Counted from the first letter of the stretch, positions 52,936-63,522 are shown. The stretch: 64,000 bases of DNA from JANXVR01 sp034667405 (GCA_034667405.1 JAXDJX010000018.1:1-64000), one strand, 5' to 3'. The notes: generated by a model not told the origin, from the sequence alone. A program made the numbers and translations.

Positions 52936-53592
52936 CTAGTGGACGATTCCCGTTCGGATGGCGATGGCTACGGCCTGGGCCCGGTCGTTCGCCCCCAACT
53001 TCTCGAAGATCCGCTCCAGATGCGTCTTCACCGTGTGCGGTGAGATGCCGAGTTCGCTCGCCACCTGTTTGGTCGTGGAGCCGTCCGCCACCTTCTGGAG
53101 GATCTCCCGTTCCCGCTTGGACAGGGGAGTAGTGCCGGGCGCTCCTCCCGAGCTGCCACCGTCGGCCATTCGGACCTCTTCGATGAAGGTCTTCGTGAGC
53201 TGCGGGTGGATGACCGCGTTGCCTTCAACGGCGTTCCTGGCGGCATCGACCAGCGCGTCGGCCGAGGCGTCCTTCAACAGGTACCCACTCACGCCCGCCT
53301 TGATGGCGTCGCTGATGGCTCCCCGGGATTCATCGACCGTGATGAGGATCACCTTCGTCTCGGGCGCAGCCTGGCGGATGCGACGGGTGGCCTCGATGCC
53401 GTCCATCCCGGGCATGCGGACGTCCATGAAGACGACGTCGGGGGACAGCTCACGCGCTCGATCGACGGCCTCCTCGCCGCTGGCCGCTTCGCCCACAACC
53501 ACGACGATGTTCTCGGATAGCTCAAGAGCCGTGCGCAAACCCTCCCGGGTCACCGGGTGGTCGTCCACGATCAGCGCTCGGATCGGGGGCAA
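52936..53592 (-). CDS. NarL/LuxR-family response regulator
   Basis: This protein of about 218 residues has a canonical receiver domain with phosphoacceptor Asp57 (M-D-V-R-M-P-G-M-D-G) and switch Lys in L-L-K-D-A-S. A C-terminal LuxR helix-turn-helix (about 150-212) follows: L-S-K-R-E-R-E-I-L and S-P-H-T-V-K-T-H-L. It should bind DNA when phosphorylated, most likely by the kinase encoded next. A TTG start at 53592 is proposed because the receiver fold begins there and AAAAGGA lies upstream; the frame before it makes no sense. Confidence 0.9.
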   Translation of the reverse strand: MPPIRALIVDDHPVTREGLRTALELSENIVVVVGEAASGEEAVDRARELSPDVVFMDVRMPGMDGIEATRRIRQAAPETKVILITVDESRGAISDAIKAGVSGYLLKDASADALVDAARNAVEGNAVIHPQLTKTFIEEVRMADGGSSGGAPGTTPLSKREREILQKVADGSTTKQVASELGISPHTVKTHLERIFEKLGANDRAQAVAIAIRTGIVH

Positions 53593-53618
53593 TTCGGGTC
53601 CTTTTCCGTTCGGAGAAG

Positions 53619-53624
53619 TAGGCT
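53619..53624 (+). promoter_or_regulatory. -10 element of sufT-like gene
   Basis: TAGGCT, 41 nt before the ATG at 53666, which has its own AGGAAGG site, so this gene is leadered. Confidence 0.35.
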
Positions 53625-53665
53625 GAACGCCGTAAGGATAGGACGAACTCCCCAGGAAGGCCGGT

Positions 53666-54049
53666 ATGAGCGAGCAAGAATCCGCGAGCCAGACCCAAGA
53701 CGAAACCCCCGCAGCCAACGGCACGGCCACCGCCACCGAGGGTGCAGGGTCTCTGCACGACCAAGTGATCGAGGCGCTCAAGAAGGTGTATGACCCCGAG
53801 CTGGGAATCAACGTGGTCGACCTCGGGCTCGTCTACAGCGTGGAACTCTCGGAGTCGGGGGACGTGGACGTCACCTACACGCTGACGACGATGGGCTGCC
53901 CCATCGGCCCGATGATCGAGGACCAGATGCGAACCTTCGTGCAGGCCGTTGAGGGTATAGGCGACGTCCGACCGGAGATGGTTCTGCGCCCCGCCTGGAG
54001 CCCGGAGATGATGTCCGAAGAGGCGAAGGCTGCGCTCGGCGTCTTCTGA
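53666..54049 (+). CDS. sufT: MIP18/PaaD-family iron-sulphur assembly factor (SufT-like)
   Basis: This 127-residue protein has an acidic, low-complexity N-terminus (1-28) followed by the DUF59 domain: D-P-E-L-G-I-N-V-V-D-L-G-L-V-Y, then T-T-M-G-C-P-I-G-P with the conserved Cys near residue 90. SufT proteins help mature Fe-S proteins. In other actinobacteria this gene follows sufU; here it lies about 2 kb before sufB, separated by a rhodanese and a gene on the opposite strand. ATG 53666 has AGGAAGG upstream. Confidence 0.87.
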   Translation: MSEQESASQTQDETPAANGTATATEGAGSLHDQVIEALKKVYDPELGINVVDLGLVYSVELSESGDVDVTYTLTTMGCPIGPMIEDQMRTFVQAVEGIGDVRPEMVLRPAWSPEMMSEEAKAALGVF

Positions 54050-54071
54050 GCGTTCGTTGCAACGGCGACCA

Positions 54072-54100
54072 TTGACGTTGCAGGTGCAAATCCGATACAA
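54072..54100 (+). promoter_or_regulatory. SigA-type promoter of the rhodanese gene
   Basis: TTGACG (54072-54077) is followed after 17 nt by ATACAA (54095-54100). This is the best -35/-10 pair I found in the window. It would give a leader of about 220 nt before the ATG at 54331; I saw no clear riboswitch in that leader. Confidence 0.5.
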
Positions 54101-54330
54101 CACCGGCGTGCAGGTCCTATGGGGCCGGGGGGTGGAATGGTCCGCACGCGATGCCGAGGGCTGGTCGGGGCGATGATCCCTTCGCGCCTGTGCTGTATGT
54201 CTCCCGCGCGCAGCTGAGGGATCGCCGCTGCGCGCCGCCCCAACCGCCCTTCGCGGGGCTGCTTCAGGGCCTCGCGAGCGGCCTCTCATTCGTCCCCGGC
54301 GATGATCCGGGCGATAGGAAGGAGCACCAC

Positions 54331-55176
54331 ATGAGCGACTATGCGAATCCCGACGTGCTCGTCGACACCGACTGGCTCGAGCAACACGGCGCCGATGCCA
54401 ACGTTCGCGTCATCGAGGTCGACGAGGACACCACCTCCTACGACAAGGGCCATATCGTAGGTGCGGTCAAATGGAACTGGACCAGCGATCTCCACACGGC
54501 GGTCGGCCGCGACTTCCAGGATCAGGACGGCTTCAGCCGACTCCTCTCCGAGGCGGGTGTCGGGCCCGAGACCACGGTCATCCTCTACGGGGGGAACAAC
54601 AACTGGTTCGCCGCCTATGCGTACTGGTTGCTCAAGCTCCGGGGCTTCGAGAACGTGAAGCTGCTGAACGGCGGCCGGAAGAAGTGGGAGCTCGAGAGCC
54701 GTGAGCTGGTGCAAGAGGTGCCCTCGTATTCCCCGAGTGGCTACCGCATCACCGGCGCTGAGCGGCCCACCATCCGGGCGATGCGAGACGAGGTCATCTC
54801 CAAGGTCGGAAGCTCGACCGGGTTCGTCGATGTTCGTTCGCCGGAGGAATACCGGGGGGAGAAGCTCGCACCCGATCACCTGCCCCAGGAGCAGTCACAG
54901 GTCCCCGGCCACATCGCGGGGGCCGCGAACATCCCGTGGGTGCAGGCTGCCAACGACGACGGGACATTCAAGTCCGCGGACGAACTGAAGGCGCTCTACG
55001 CCGAGCAGGGGATCACGGGCAACGGGGAGATCATCGCCTACTGCCGGATCGGCGAGCGGTCCAGCCACACGTGGTTCGCGCTCCAGGAGCTCCTGGGCTA
55101 CGGCAACGTCAAGAACTACGACGGGTCGTGGACGGAATACGGGAGCCTCGTCGGTGCGCCTGTGGAGATGGGTTGA
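54331..55176 (+). CDS. thiosulfate sulfurtransferase, two-domain rhodanese
   Basis: This 281-residue protein has two rhodanese domains. The second holds the active site Cys238 in A-Y-C-R-I-G-E-R-S, the CRxGx[R/T] loop of SseA/CysA-type enzymes that move sulphane sulphur from thiosulfate or mercaptopyruvate. The first domain is inactive, as usual. ATG 54331 follows AGGAAGGA; the open frame upstream looks non-coding. Its position between sufT and the suf operon suggests it could feed sulphur metabolism. A strong terminator lies 58 nt after the stop. Confidence 0.93.
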   Translation: MSDYANPDVLVDTDWLEQHGADANVRVIEVDEDTTSYDKGHIVGAVKWNWTSDLHTAVGRDFQDQDGFSRLLSEAGVGPETTVILYGGNNNWFAAYAYWLLKLRGFENVKLLNGGRKKWELESRELVQEVPSYSPSGYRITGAERPTIRAMRDEVISKVGSSTGFVDVRSPEEYRGEKLAPDHLPQEQSQVPGHIAGAANIPWVQAANDDGTFKSADELKALYAEQGITGNGEIIAYCRIGERSSHTWFALQELLGYGNVKNYDGSWTEYGSLVGAPVEMG

Positions 55177-55234
55177 TGGGCAGCGGAGCACGAGCCGTCG
55201 GGTAGGGGCAGCGGGCAGCTCCCGTCCCGACGCT

Positions 55235-55262
55235 GAGGCCCGGGCCGCAAGGCCCGGGCCTC
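55235..55262. terminator. 12-bp GC-rich terminator hairpin with GCAA loop
   Basis: GAGGCCCGGGCC (55235-55246) and GGCCCGGGCCTC (55251-55262) pair perfectly around GCAA. It sits between the convergent rhodanese gene and the scramblase-like gene and may serve both. Confidence 0.85.
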
Positions 55263-55281
55263 TTCGCGCGAGGCGGCCGGG

Positions 55282-55977
55282 TTAGTTCAGGCCCCGGTTG
55301 TCCTGCTTCAGCGCGGTGTCGACGCTCACGGCCGCGGCCACGACCAATTGGCGCAGCGGATCGGCCAGCTGACGATGCAGATGCACCACGTAGAAGTCTG
55401 CGGTCGTGAAGAGCGTCCGCGCGATGCCTTCGAAGGTCTTCGTGATCCGCGCGATCTCCTCGCCGGCTTCGTCCTTGATGTTGAAGTTCCATGCCCGCCA
55501 GTTCTCGGCGTTGATCGACCCGACGGAGGTGCCGCCGGCCTCCAGGCGGAAGCGGATCTTCCCGATCATGTTCTCCTGCACGATCCGGCCGACTTCGGCT
55601 CCCGCGGCGTCGGTGACCACCATCGTCGACTTGAAGACCTTCGCGGGGCGGGTCATGGTAAGCAGCAGCCCTCCGGACCCGTCCACGATCTCGTAGCGGT
55701 GCGTCAGGAACTGATCGAACTTCGTGAGGGCGCGGATCACCTTCTTGGCCGCGGTCTGGCCGACCTCCCGGATGGCGCCCAGTTTCGCGCCCTCGCGGTC
55801 CATGACCTCGTATTCGTTCGTGAGCTCGATGATCTTGGTTTTCTGGTTCACCACCAGGATGGGCTCGCTCAGGAGGGTTCCTCCGCCCTGAAACGCAACG
55901 TCGCCGACCCCCGCCTTGTCGTTCACCTGCCGCTGCACGCGGTCACGGTCCTTCTGATCTCGCTGTTCGTCAGCCAT
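55282..55977 (-). CDS. phospholipid scramblase / LURP-one-like protein
   Basis: This protein of about 231 residues has an N-terminal charged region (1-30), then a beta-barrel-type domain like LURP-one-related and scramblase families: I-L-V-V-N-Q-K-T-K, Y-E-V-M-D-R-E-G, H-R-Y-E-I-V-D-G and W-N-F-N-I-K-D. There is no membrane helix except a weakly hydrophobic C-terminal stretch. Function in bacteria is unclear. ATG 55977 has AAAGGAC upstream and TAGCAT about 35 nt upstream. It separates the rhodanese from the suf operon. Confidence 0.8.
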   Translation of the reverse strand: MADEQRDQKDRDRVQRQVNDKAGVGDVAFQGGGTLLSEPILVVNQKTKIIELTNEYEVMDREGAKLGAIREVGQTAAKKVIRALTKFDQFLTHRYEIVDGSGGLLLTMTRPAKVFKSTMVVTDAAGAEVGRIVQENMIGKIRFRLEAGGTSVGSINAENWRAWNFNIKDEAGEEIARITKTFEGIARTLFTTADFYVVHLHRQLADPLRQLVVAAAVSVDTALKQDNRGLN

Positions 55978-56047
55978 GAGGTCCTTTCCGTCGTGTGCCT
56001 CCTCGATGCTACCGGGCGCTCTCTTCGCCGTAATCCGACCTCTGCGG

Positions 56048-56053
56048 TAGACT
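56048..56053 (+). promoter_or_regulatory. -10 element of the suf operon
   Basis: TAGACT. A GTG at 56060 begins 6 nt downstream (leaderless geometry), while a second GTG at 56111 has a strong ribosome site. Confidence 0.45.
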
Positions 56054-56110
56054 TTCTCCGTGCGAACGGGGACGCCCGAACGCGAGAGCGAAACCAGGAA
56101 GGACGAGGCC

Positions 56111-57523
<1,413 letters not shown>

Positions 57524-57530
57524 GCCGGAC

Positions 57531-58808
57531 ATGACCACCACCAGCACCTTCGACCAGCAGGCCCTCGTGGCGCTTCCGCCGGCGCCGGCGTTCATAGATG
57601 CGATGCGCCGCACGGCCTTCGAACGGTTCACGGCGATGCCCATCCCGTCCCCCTCGACGGAGGAGTGGCGGTACACGGACCTCTCGGAGTTCGATCTGGG
57701 GTTCGTGCCACACGTTCCCGGCCACGGCAGGGGCGTGCCCGAGCAGTCCGGGAACCTGGGCGGTTCCATGGTCCAGCACAATTCGAGCGCCGCGATGACG
57801 ACCTCGGATCAAGACATCGACCGGCACGGCGTGATCTTCTGCGACCTGGACCTTGCGGCCGAGAAGCACCCGGACCTGGTCGAGCAGCATCTCCATTCGC
57901 TGGTTCCGACCGACCGAACGACATTCACCGCACTGCACGGGGCCTTCCGCACGGGCGGCACCTTCCTCTACGTGCCCGCGGATGTCTCGGTCGAGCTGCC
58001 GCTCCAGACCTTGTCGTATCTCGACGCCGATGGGGCGGCGGTCTTCCCGCATACGCTGATCATCGCCGAGCGCGGCGCAGAGATCACATTCATCGATCGG
58101 TTCGCATCGCCGGATCTGCAGCGGGGGTTCAGCGACGCGATCACCGAGATCGTGGTCGGGGACGGAGCGCACGTTCGGTACGTGGCCATCCAGGAGTGGG
58201 GCCAGGGAATGACCCATCTCGGCGTCGTACGCGCCCGAGTGGGACGTGATGCCTCGATCCGGACTTTGTCGATCGGGTTCGGCGCAGATCTCTCCCGGGT
58301 CGAGAACGAGGTGCTGCTGGCCGAATCCGGCGGCTTCAGCGAACAGCTCGGTGTGTTCTTCGCCGACGGGGACCAGCATTTCGACCATCGCTCCATCCAG
58401 GATCATGTTGCGCCGAATTGCACGTCCGACCTCCTGTACAAGGGCGCCCTCCGCGATCACAGCCGCGCCGTGTACAGCGGGTGGGTCCATGTTCGTCCCG
58501 ACGCACAGAAGACCAATGCCATGCAGACCAGCCGGAATATCGTCCTGTCTGAACATGCGAAGGCCGACGCGATCCCCAACCTCGAGATCGAGGCGAACGA
58601 CGTGCGGTGCGGCCATGCCGCGAGCGTGGGGCCCGTCGACGACGACACCGTCTTCTACCTCACCAGCCGCGGCATCCCGCGTGAGGAGGCCGAGCGCCTC
58701 ATCGTGACGGGGTTCTTCCAAGAGGTGCTGGATCGCGTGCAGATCGAGCAAGTCAGAACGAACGCCGAACTTGCGATCCAGGAAGAGCTGGAACGGGGGA
58801 TCCGATGA
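57531..58808 (+). CDS. sufD: Fe-S cluster assembly protein SufD
   Basis: This 425-residue protein is the partner of SufB in the SufB-SufC2-SufD complex. It shows the family's beta-helix core with F-L-Y-V-P-A-D-V-S-V-E-L-P-L, the L-L-Y-K-G-A-L-R-D-H-S-R-A-V-Y-S-G segment and C-G-H-A-A-S-V-G-P with the conserved His. It starts 7 nt after sufB. Its stop overlaps the Rieske protein's ATG by 4 nt (58805-58808). Confidence 0.94.
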   Translation: MTTTSTFDQQALVALPPAPAFIDAMRRTAFERFTAMPIPSPSTEEWRYTDLSEFDLGFVPHVPGHGRGVPEQSGNLGGSMVQHNSSAAMTTSDQDIDRHGVIFCDLDLAAEKHPDLVEQHLHSLVPTDRTTFTALHGAFRTGGTFLYVPADVSVELPLQTLSYLDADGAAVFPHTLIIAERGAEITFIDRFASPDLQRGFSDAITEIVVGDGAHVRYVAIQEWGQGMTHLGVVRARVGRDASIRTLSIGFGADLSRVENEVLLAESGGFSEQLGVFFADGDQHFDHRSIQDHVAPNCTSDLLYKGALRDHSRAVYSGWVHVRPDAQKTNAMQTSRNIVLSEHAKADAIPNLEIEANDVRCGHAASVGPVDDDTVFYLTSRGIPREEAERLIVTGFFQEVLDRVQIEQVRTNAELAIQEELERGIR

Positions 58809-59113
58809 CTCGCGTGTGTTCGATCGCCGAAGTCCCCGCGGGCGAGGCCCGTCGCTTCGAGATCGACGGTCGATGGATCGCCGTCGCCAACCTGGGCGAC
58901 GAGGGATTCCGTGCCGTCGACGCCGTGTGTTCGCACGAGCACGCGTGGCTGGACGAAGGAGAGGTCGATATCGACTTCTGCACCATCGAGTGCCCGAAGC
59001 ACGGCTCCGTGTTCGACCTGAACAGTGGGAAGCCGCGTTCGCTTCCTGCCGTATCGCCGGTCGCGGCCTATCCCGTGACCATCAACAACGACGACGTCCT
59101 GATCGAGGTGTGA
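58805..59113 (+). CDS. small Rieske 2Fe-2S ferredoxin of the suf operon
   Basis: This 102-residue Rieske protein has ligands C42-S-H44 and C63-P-K-H66. It resembles the ferredoxin subunit of aromatic dioxygenases and NirD. Genes of this type lie between sufD and sufC in several actinobacteria; its role there is not settled, but electron supply for cluster assembly is reasonable. It overlaps sufD by 4 nt, and sufC starts 1 nt after its stop, so it is firmly inside the operon. Confidence 0.92.
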   Translation: MTRVCSIAEVPAGEARRFEIDGRWIAVANLGDEGFRAVDAVCSHEHAWLDEGEVDIDFCTIECPKHGSVFDLNSGKPRSLPAVSPVAAYPVTINNDDVLIEV

Positions 59114-59114
59114 G

Positions 59115-59918
59115 ATGACTGAGAATGGCAACGGCCCGGCGACGTTGGAGGTCAGTGACCTCCGTGCGACCGTGGAAGGAAAGGAGATCCTGCGTGGCAT
59201 CGATCTCCTGGTGAAGCAGGGTGAAACCCATGCCCTGATGGGGCCCAACGGATCCGGAAAGTCCACGCTCTCAAACGTGATCATGGGCCGCCCCGGGTAC
59301 ACCGTCACCGGCGGATCGGTCGTCTTCAAGGGCGAGGACATCACGAAGCTCCCCCCCGACGAGCGTGCGAAGCGAGGGCTGTTCCTGGCGATGCAGTACC
59401 CGACCGAAGTGCCGGGTGTCTCGGTGGTGAACTTCCTCAGGACTGCCTACTCCGCGGTCAAGGGCGAGCAGGTGAGCGCCTTGGCGTTCCGCAAGCACAT
59501 GAAGGCCCAGATGGACAAGCTGAGCATCGAAGACGCCATGGTGAACCGCTACGTGAACCAGGGGTTCAGCGGAGGCGAGAAGAAGCGGAACGAGATCCTT
59601 CAGCTCGCCGTTCTGGAGCCGCAGATCGCCATCTTGGACGAGACGGACTCCGGGTTGGACATCGACTCCCTCAAGCTCGTGGCCGAAGGGGTGAACGAGC
59701 TGGTCGGACCCGAGCTCGGCGTGTTGCTCATCACCCACTATCAGCGGATGCTCAACTACATCGCCCCCGACGTGGTCCACGTGATGATGCAGGGAAGGAT
59801 CGTGAAGACAGCCGGCCCCGAACTGGCGCTGGAGCTCGAGGCCAAGGGCTACGAAGGCATCAGAGCCGAACTCGGTCTGGCAGCCGACGCAGCCGTCGAC
59901 GCTACGGCGCAGGCCTAG
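59115..59918 (+). CDS. sufC: Fe-S assembly ATPase SufC
   Basis: This 267-residue ABC-type ATPase powers SufBCD. Walker A is G-P-N-G-S-G-K-S-T near residue 43, the signature is F-S-G-G-E-K-K-R, Walker B is I-A-I-L-D-E-T-D-S-G-L-D and the switch His is in L-L-I-T-H-Y. A short Ala-rich tail follows. Its TAG stop (59916-59918) is also the first three bases of a -10 hexamer for sufS. Confidence 0.96.
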   Translation: MTENGNGPATLEVSDLRATVEGKEILRGIDLLVKQGETHALMGPNGSGKSTLSNVIMGRPGYTVTGGSVVFKGEDITKLPPDERAKRGLFLAMQYPTEVPGVSVVNFLRTAYSAVKGEQVSALAFRKHMKAQMDKLSIEDAMVNRYVNQGFSGGEKKRNEILQLAVLEPQIAILDETDSGLDIDSLKLVAEGVNELVGPELGVLLITHYQRMLNYIAPDVVHVMMQGRIVKTAGPELALELEAKGYEGIRAELGLAADAAVDATAQA

Positions 59919-59921
59919 GCT
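59916..59921 (+). promoter_or_regulatory. internal -10 element for sufS-sufU
   Basis: TAGGCT, 7 nt before the sufS ATG. Its TAG is the sufC stop codon. It may allow sufS-sufU to be made separately and without a leader. Confidence 0.4.
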
Positions 59922-59928
59922 GGACACC

Positions 59929-61158
59929 ATGGCGACCTTCGACGTCCAGACGGTGCGTTCGGACTTCCCCATCCTCTCTCGAACCGTGGGCGACCGGCCG
60001 CTCGTCTACCTCGACAATGCGGCCACCAGCCAGCGACCGAACCAGGTCATCGAGGCGGAGGCCGACTTCTATCGTCACCACAATGCCAACGCCCATCGCG
60101 GGCTCTACATGTTGGGCGAGGAGGCGACGGAACTCTTCGAGGGGGCGCGGGCCAAGCTGGCGGCGTTCGTCGGCGCGTCCACGGCCGAGAGCATCGTCTT
60201 CACCCGCGGCACCACCGAATCCATGAACCTCATTGCCTACGGTTGGGGGCGGAAGTTCCTCCAGCCGGGGGATGAGGTCCTCATCACCGAGATGGAGCAC
60301 CATTCCAACATCGTGCCCTGGCAGATGGCGACGCAGGCCACCGGCGCCACCCTCCGCTACATCCCGCTCACCGACGATGGCCTCCTGGACCTCTCCGACC
60401 TGGACTCGCTCCTGACCCAACGAACGAAACTGCTCTCCGTCACGGGGATGTCGAACGCGCTGGGAACCATCACACCGCTCGCCATGCTCATCCAGGCCGC
60501 TCACGCGGTCGGAGCTCTGGTGGCGGTCGATGGCGCGCAGATGGTGCCGCATATGGCCGTCGACGTCGAAGCCTTGGATGCGGATTTCCTTGCCATCAGC
60601 GGACACAAGATGCTCGGACCGACCGCAAGCGGCGGGCTGTACGCGAAACCGGAGCTGCTCGAGGCGATGGATCCCATGTTCGGCGGGGGAGAGATGATCC
60701 GCGAGGTGTTCCACGATCACGCCACCTGGAACACCGTCCCGTACAAATTCGAGGCGGGCACCATGCAGATCGCCCAGCAGGTCGGTCTCGGCGCTGCCAT
60801 CGACTACCTCAACGCCTTGGGGATGGACGCCGTCCGGGCGCACGAACTCGACATCACCGCATATGCGCTCGACCGGCTTCTGGGAGCAGGGGCGCGGATC
60901 TTCGGTCCCCTGAGCGCCGAGGCCCGCGGCGGGGCCATAAGCTTCTGGTTCAAGGAAGTTCATCCCCACGATCTGGCAACCATCTTGAACGAGGAAGGGG
61001 TTGCCATACGAGCCGGCCACCACTGCGCGCAGCTGGTCATGCGGCGCTATGGTGTCCCCGCCACGGCGCGCGCATCGTTCTACATCTACAACACGAAGGA
61101 AGAGGTCGACGCTCTCGTGGACGCGCTCGCCAGGGCTGACGGTATCTTCACGTTTTGA
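59929..61158 (+). CDS. sufS: cysteine desulfurase SufS
   Basis: This 409-residue PLP enzyme takes sulphur from cysteine and passes it to SufU. The PLP Lys is in I-S-G-H-K-M-L-G-P, and the persulphide Cys in R-A-G-H-H-C-A-Q near residue 366. G-T-T-E-S-M-N-L and E-M-E-H-H-S-N-I-V-P-W are typical of type II (SufS) enzymes. It starts 10 nt after sufC; sufU begins 16 nt after its stop. Confidence 0.96.
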   Translation: MATFDVQTVRSDFPILSRTVGDRPLVYLDNAATSQRPNQVIEAEADFYRHHNANAHRGLYMLGEEATELFEGARAKLAAFVGASTAESIVFTRGTTESMNLIAYGWGRKFLQPGDEVLITEMEHHSNIVPWQMATQATGATLRYIPLTDDGLLDLSDLDSLLTQRTKLLSVTGMSNALGTITPLAMLIQAAHAVGALVAVDGAQMVPHMAVDVEALDADFLAISGHKMLGPTASGGLYAKPELLEAMDPMFGGGEMIREVFHDHATWNTVPYKFEAGTMQIAQQVGLGAAIDYLNALGMDAVRAHELDITAYALDRLLGAGARIFGPLSAEARGGAISFWFKEVHPHDLATILNEEGVAIRAGHHCAQLVMRRYGVPATARASFYIYNTKEEVDALVDALARADGIFTF

Positions 61159-61174
61159 ACGGCAAGGAGGCATC

Positions 61175-61633
61175 GTGGCGCTCGACGACATCTATAAAGA
61201 AGTGATCCTGGACCACTACAAGAGTCCGCGGAACAAGCGTGAGCTTGCCGGAGCCACCTTCACCTGCTCGGCGAACAACCCCTTGTGCGGAGACGAGATC
61301 ACCGTCTTCGCGAACATCGCGGATGGCACGGTCGCCGAGGTGACCTTCCAAGGGGCGGGCTGTTCGATCAGCCAGTCCAGCGCCTCGATGATGACCGAAG
61401 CGGTCGCCGGGAAGAGCGTCGAAGGGGCCAAGCGGATGACGGCGGACTTCAGGGGGATGATGGCCGGTGAGGTCGAGCCCGACGAGGACGTCTTCGGCGA
61501 TCTGGTCGCACTGAAAGGCGTCGTGAAGTACCCGATCCGGATCAAGTGTGCTGTTCTGGCATGGGACGTGCTCCAGGACGCATTGGACGGCGCCGGTGAG
61601 GCCAGCGGCGTTCAACCCCACACGGTCAGCTGA
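61175..61633 (+). CDS. sufU: SufU, zinc-dependent sulphur acceptor
   Basis: This protein of about 152 residues accepts sulphur from SufS. The zinc/sulphur ligands are C38 and D40 (P-L-C-G-D-E), C63 (G-A-G-C-S-I) and a third Cys in R-I-K-C-A-V-L-A-W. The insertion with Q-S-S-A-S-M-M-T marks SufU rather than IscU. GTG 61175 is set by AAGGAGG (61164-61170); the frame extends upstream over the sufS end without sense. It is the last clear gene of the suf operon. Confidence 0.95.
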   Translation: MALDDIYKEVILDHYKSPRNKRELAGATFTCSANNPLCGDEITVFANIADGTVAEVTFQGAGCSISQSSASMMTEAVAGKSVEGAKRMTADFRGMMAGEVEPDEDVFGDLVALKGVVKYPIRIKCAVLAWDVLQDALDGAGEASGVQPHTVS

Positions 61634-61660
61634 GGTTCTGAGCTGATCCGCGCTCGGCCT

Positions 61661-63487
61661 TTGAAGGCAGCGGTAGTAGGTGGTGGCCACACGCCGTGGC
61701 GCGGTCTCGCTTCCCTGGTGATCTTCGCAACGCCATTCATCTCGCCCGTCTCCGCGGCTCGAGCCCAGACCTTCGAACAGATCAGCAGCTACGACGAAAC
61801 GGTCCTGGTCCGGCCGAGCGGTGTGCTCGATGTCACGGAACGGATCGCTTATGACTTCGGTAGCACCGCCCACCATGGCATCGTGCGAGACATCCCGACC
61901 GTCTTCCCGCTCGATAGAACCTTCGACAGGATCACCCCGATCGAGGTAGTGAGCGTCGATGCTACCGGTGGGGCCTCCTCATCGTTCGACGTGAAGACGA
62001 CCGACGGCGTCACCACCATCAAGATCGGTGAGGCAAACTCGACGGTCACGGGGTCGCATACCTACACGATCCACTACACCGTCAGGGGCGCGATCGACGC
62101 CTTCTCCGATCACGAAGAGTTGTACTGGAACGCCGTAGGCGAGACCTGGACCGTGCTCATCTCCGACGTCCACATCACCGTGACGGCCCCCCAGATGGGT
62201 CAGGTGACGTGCTTCCAAGGTCCGGAGGGCTCGCAGCTCCCCTGTGACACGACCCGCCATCACGAGGGGGGCCAGACCGCGACGTTCGGTGCGGACACGC
62301 TCTATCCCTACCAAGGGCTGTCGGTCGTCGTCTCGATGCCGAAGGGCGCAGTGCCCGTCGAGCTGTTGAAACGCGAACGATGGTCGTTCCGCCGGGCATT
62401 CAGCGTTGCGCCCGGCCCCGCCGCCGCGGCAGGCGGATCGCTGGCACTGATGGTCGGAGGGTTCCTCGTTCTTGCGTGGCGACGTGGCCGCGATCGGGTG
62501 TTCGTCGGGTCGGACGTGGACGCGGTGATGGGTGGTCATCTGGGAGATCAACCGGTGCCACTGGGACAGGCCGACAGGTCGGCGCCGGTGGAGTTCGCTC
62601 CGCCGGAAGGTCTTCGTCCGGGGCAGATCGGCACCCTCATCGACGGGCAGGCGAACACCCTGGACGTGACGGCCACGATCGTCGATCTCGCCGTGCGTGG
62701 ATACCTGCGGATCGAGGAGATCCCCGACCCCGGGTTGTTCGGCAAGGCCGATTGGCGGCTGCTCCGCCGGGATGCCGATGACGGAGCCTTGGCACCGTAT
62801 GAACGGAAACTCTATGAAGCGCTCTTCGAGGCAGGTTCGGACGTGACGCTCTCGAGCCTCCGGACGCAGTTCGCACCGAAGCTGCATGACGTCGAAGAGA
62901 AGCTGTACCAGGACGCCATGAAACGGAAATGGTTCGCGATCCGACCGGACAAAGTGAGAGCCACGTGGCAGGCGCGCGCTCGTGGTCTCATCGTCGTGGG
63001 TGCGATCGGCACGTATGTCCTCGCGAGGTTCACGCACCTGGGGCTGGTTGGCGTGGCTGTGGTGGTCGCAGGTATCGCGGTCGCTATCGGTGGGCATCTC
63101 ATGCCCGCGAGAACCGCGACCGGCACGGCGATGCTTCGTCGCGTCCGGGGATTCAGGACGGTGATCGAGAAGTGTGAGGAATACACCGCGAGATGGGCTG
63201 AGCAGGAGAACGTCTTCACCGCCTTCCTGCCCTATGCCGTCGTGTTCGGGGTGACCGAGAAGTGGGCGAAAACCTTCGAAGCCCTCGGCGTGCCTGCCGA
63301 CACGAGTTGGTACGTCTCCTCGAGACCGTTCACGTACCTGGCCCTCGGGCATGCGTTGGATGGATTCGCGGTCAGCACCGGAGGCACGCTCTCGACCACG
63401 CCGGCCTCGAGCGGGACCAGCGGGTTCAGTGGGGGCGGGGGATTCAGCGGCGGCGGTTTCGGAGGAGGAGGCGGGGGCAGTTGGTAG
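61661..63487 (+). CDS. DUF2207-family membrane protein
   Basis: This 608-residue protein has a signal peptide (about 15-35, S-A-A-R-A), a long extracytoplasmic domain (about 40-240: L-D-V-T-E-R-I-A-Y-D-F, H-G-I-V-R-D-I-P), a membrane helix (about 252-272), a cytoplasmic part, two more helices near 440-475 and a Gly/Ser-rich tail ending G-G-G-G-G-S-W. This is the standard layout of DUF2207 proteins, whose function is unknown. TTG 61661 is the likely start, 27 nt after sufU; no good ribosome site is visible. Confidence 0.82.
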   Translation: MKAAVVGGGHTPWRGLASLVIFATPFISPVSAARAQTFEQISSYDETVLVRPSGVLDVTERIAYDFGSTAHHGIVRDIPTVFPLDRTFDRITPIEVVSVDATGGASSSFDVKTTDGVTTIKIGEANSTVTGSHTYTIHYTVRGAIDAFSDHEELYWNAVGETWTVLISDVHITVTAPQMGQVTCFQGPEGSQLPCDTTRHHEGGQTATFGADTLYPYQGLSVVVSMPKGAVPVELLKRERWSFRRAFSVAPGPAAAAGGSLALMVGGFLVLAWRRGRDRVFVGSDVDAVMGGHLGDQPVPLGQADRSAPVEFAPPEGLRPGQIGTLIDGQANTLDVTATIVDLAVRGYLRIEEIPDPGLFGKADWRLLRRDADDGALAPYERKLYEALFEAGSDVTLSSLRTQFAPKLHDVEEKLYQDAMKRKWFAIRPDKVRATWQARARGLIVVGAIGTYVLARFTHLGLVGVAVVVAGIAVAIGGHLMPARTATGTAMLRRVRGFRTVIEKCEEYTARWAEQENVFTAFLPYAVVFGVTEKWAKTFEALGVPADTSWYVSSRPFTYLALGHALDGFAVSTGGTLSTTPASSGTSGFSGGGGFSGGGFGGGGGGSW

Positions 63488-63522
63488 CCGACCCTCGGCC
63501 ATCCCCGCGACAGCGCACCCGA

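Noticed and set aside
54151..54330. 60-residue N-terminal extension of the rhodanese
   Set aside because: The extension has no family similarity, while ATG 54331 has a strong AGGAAGGA site and matches the usual start.
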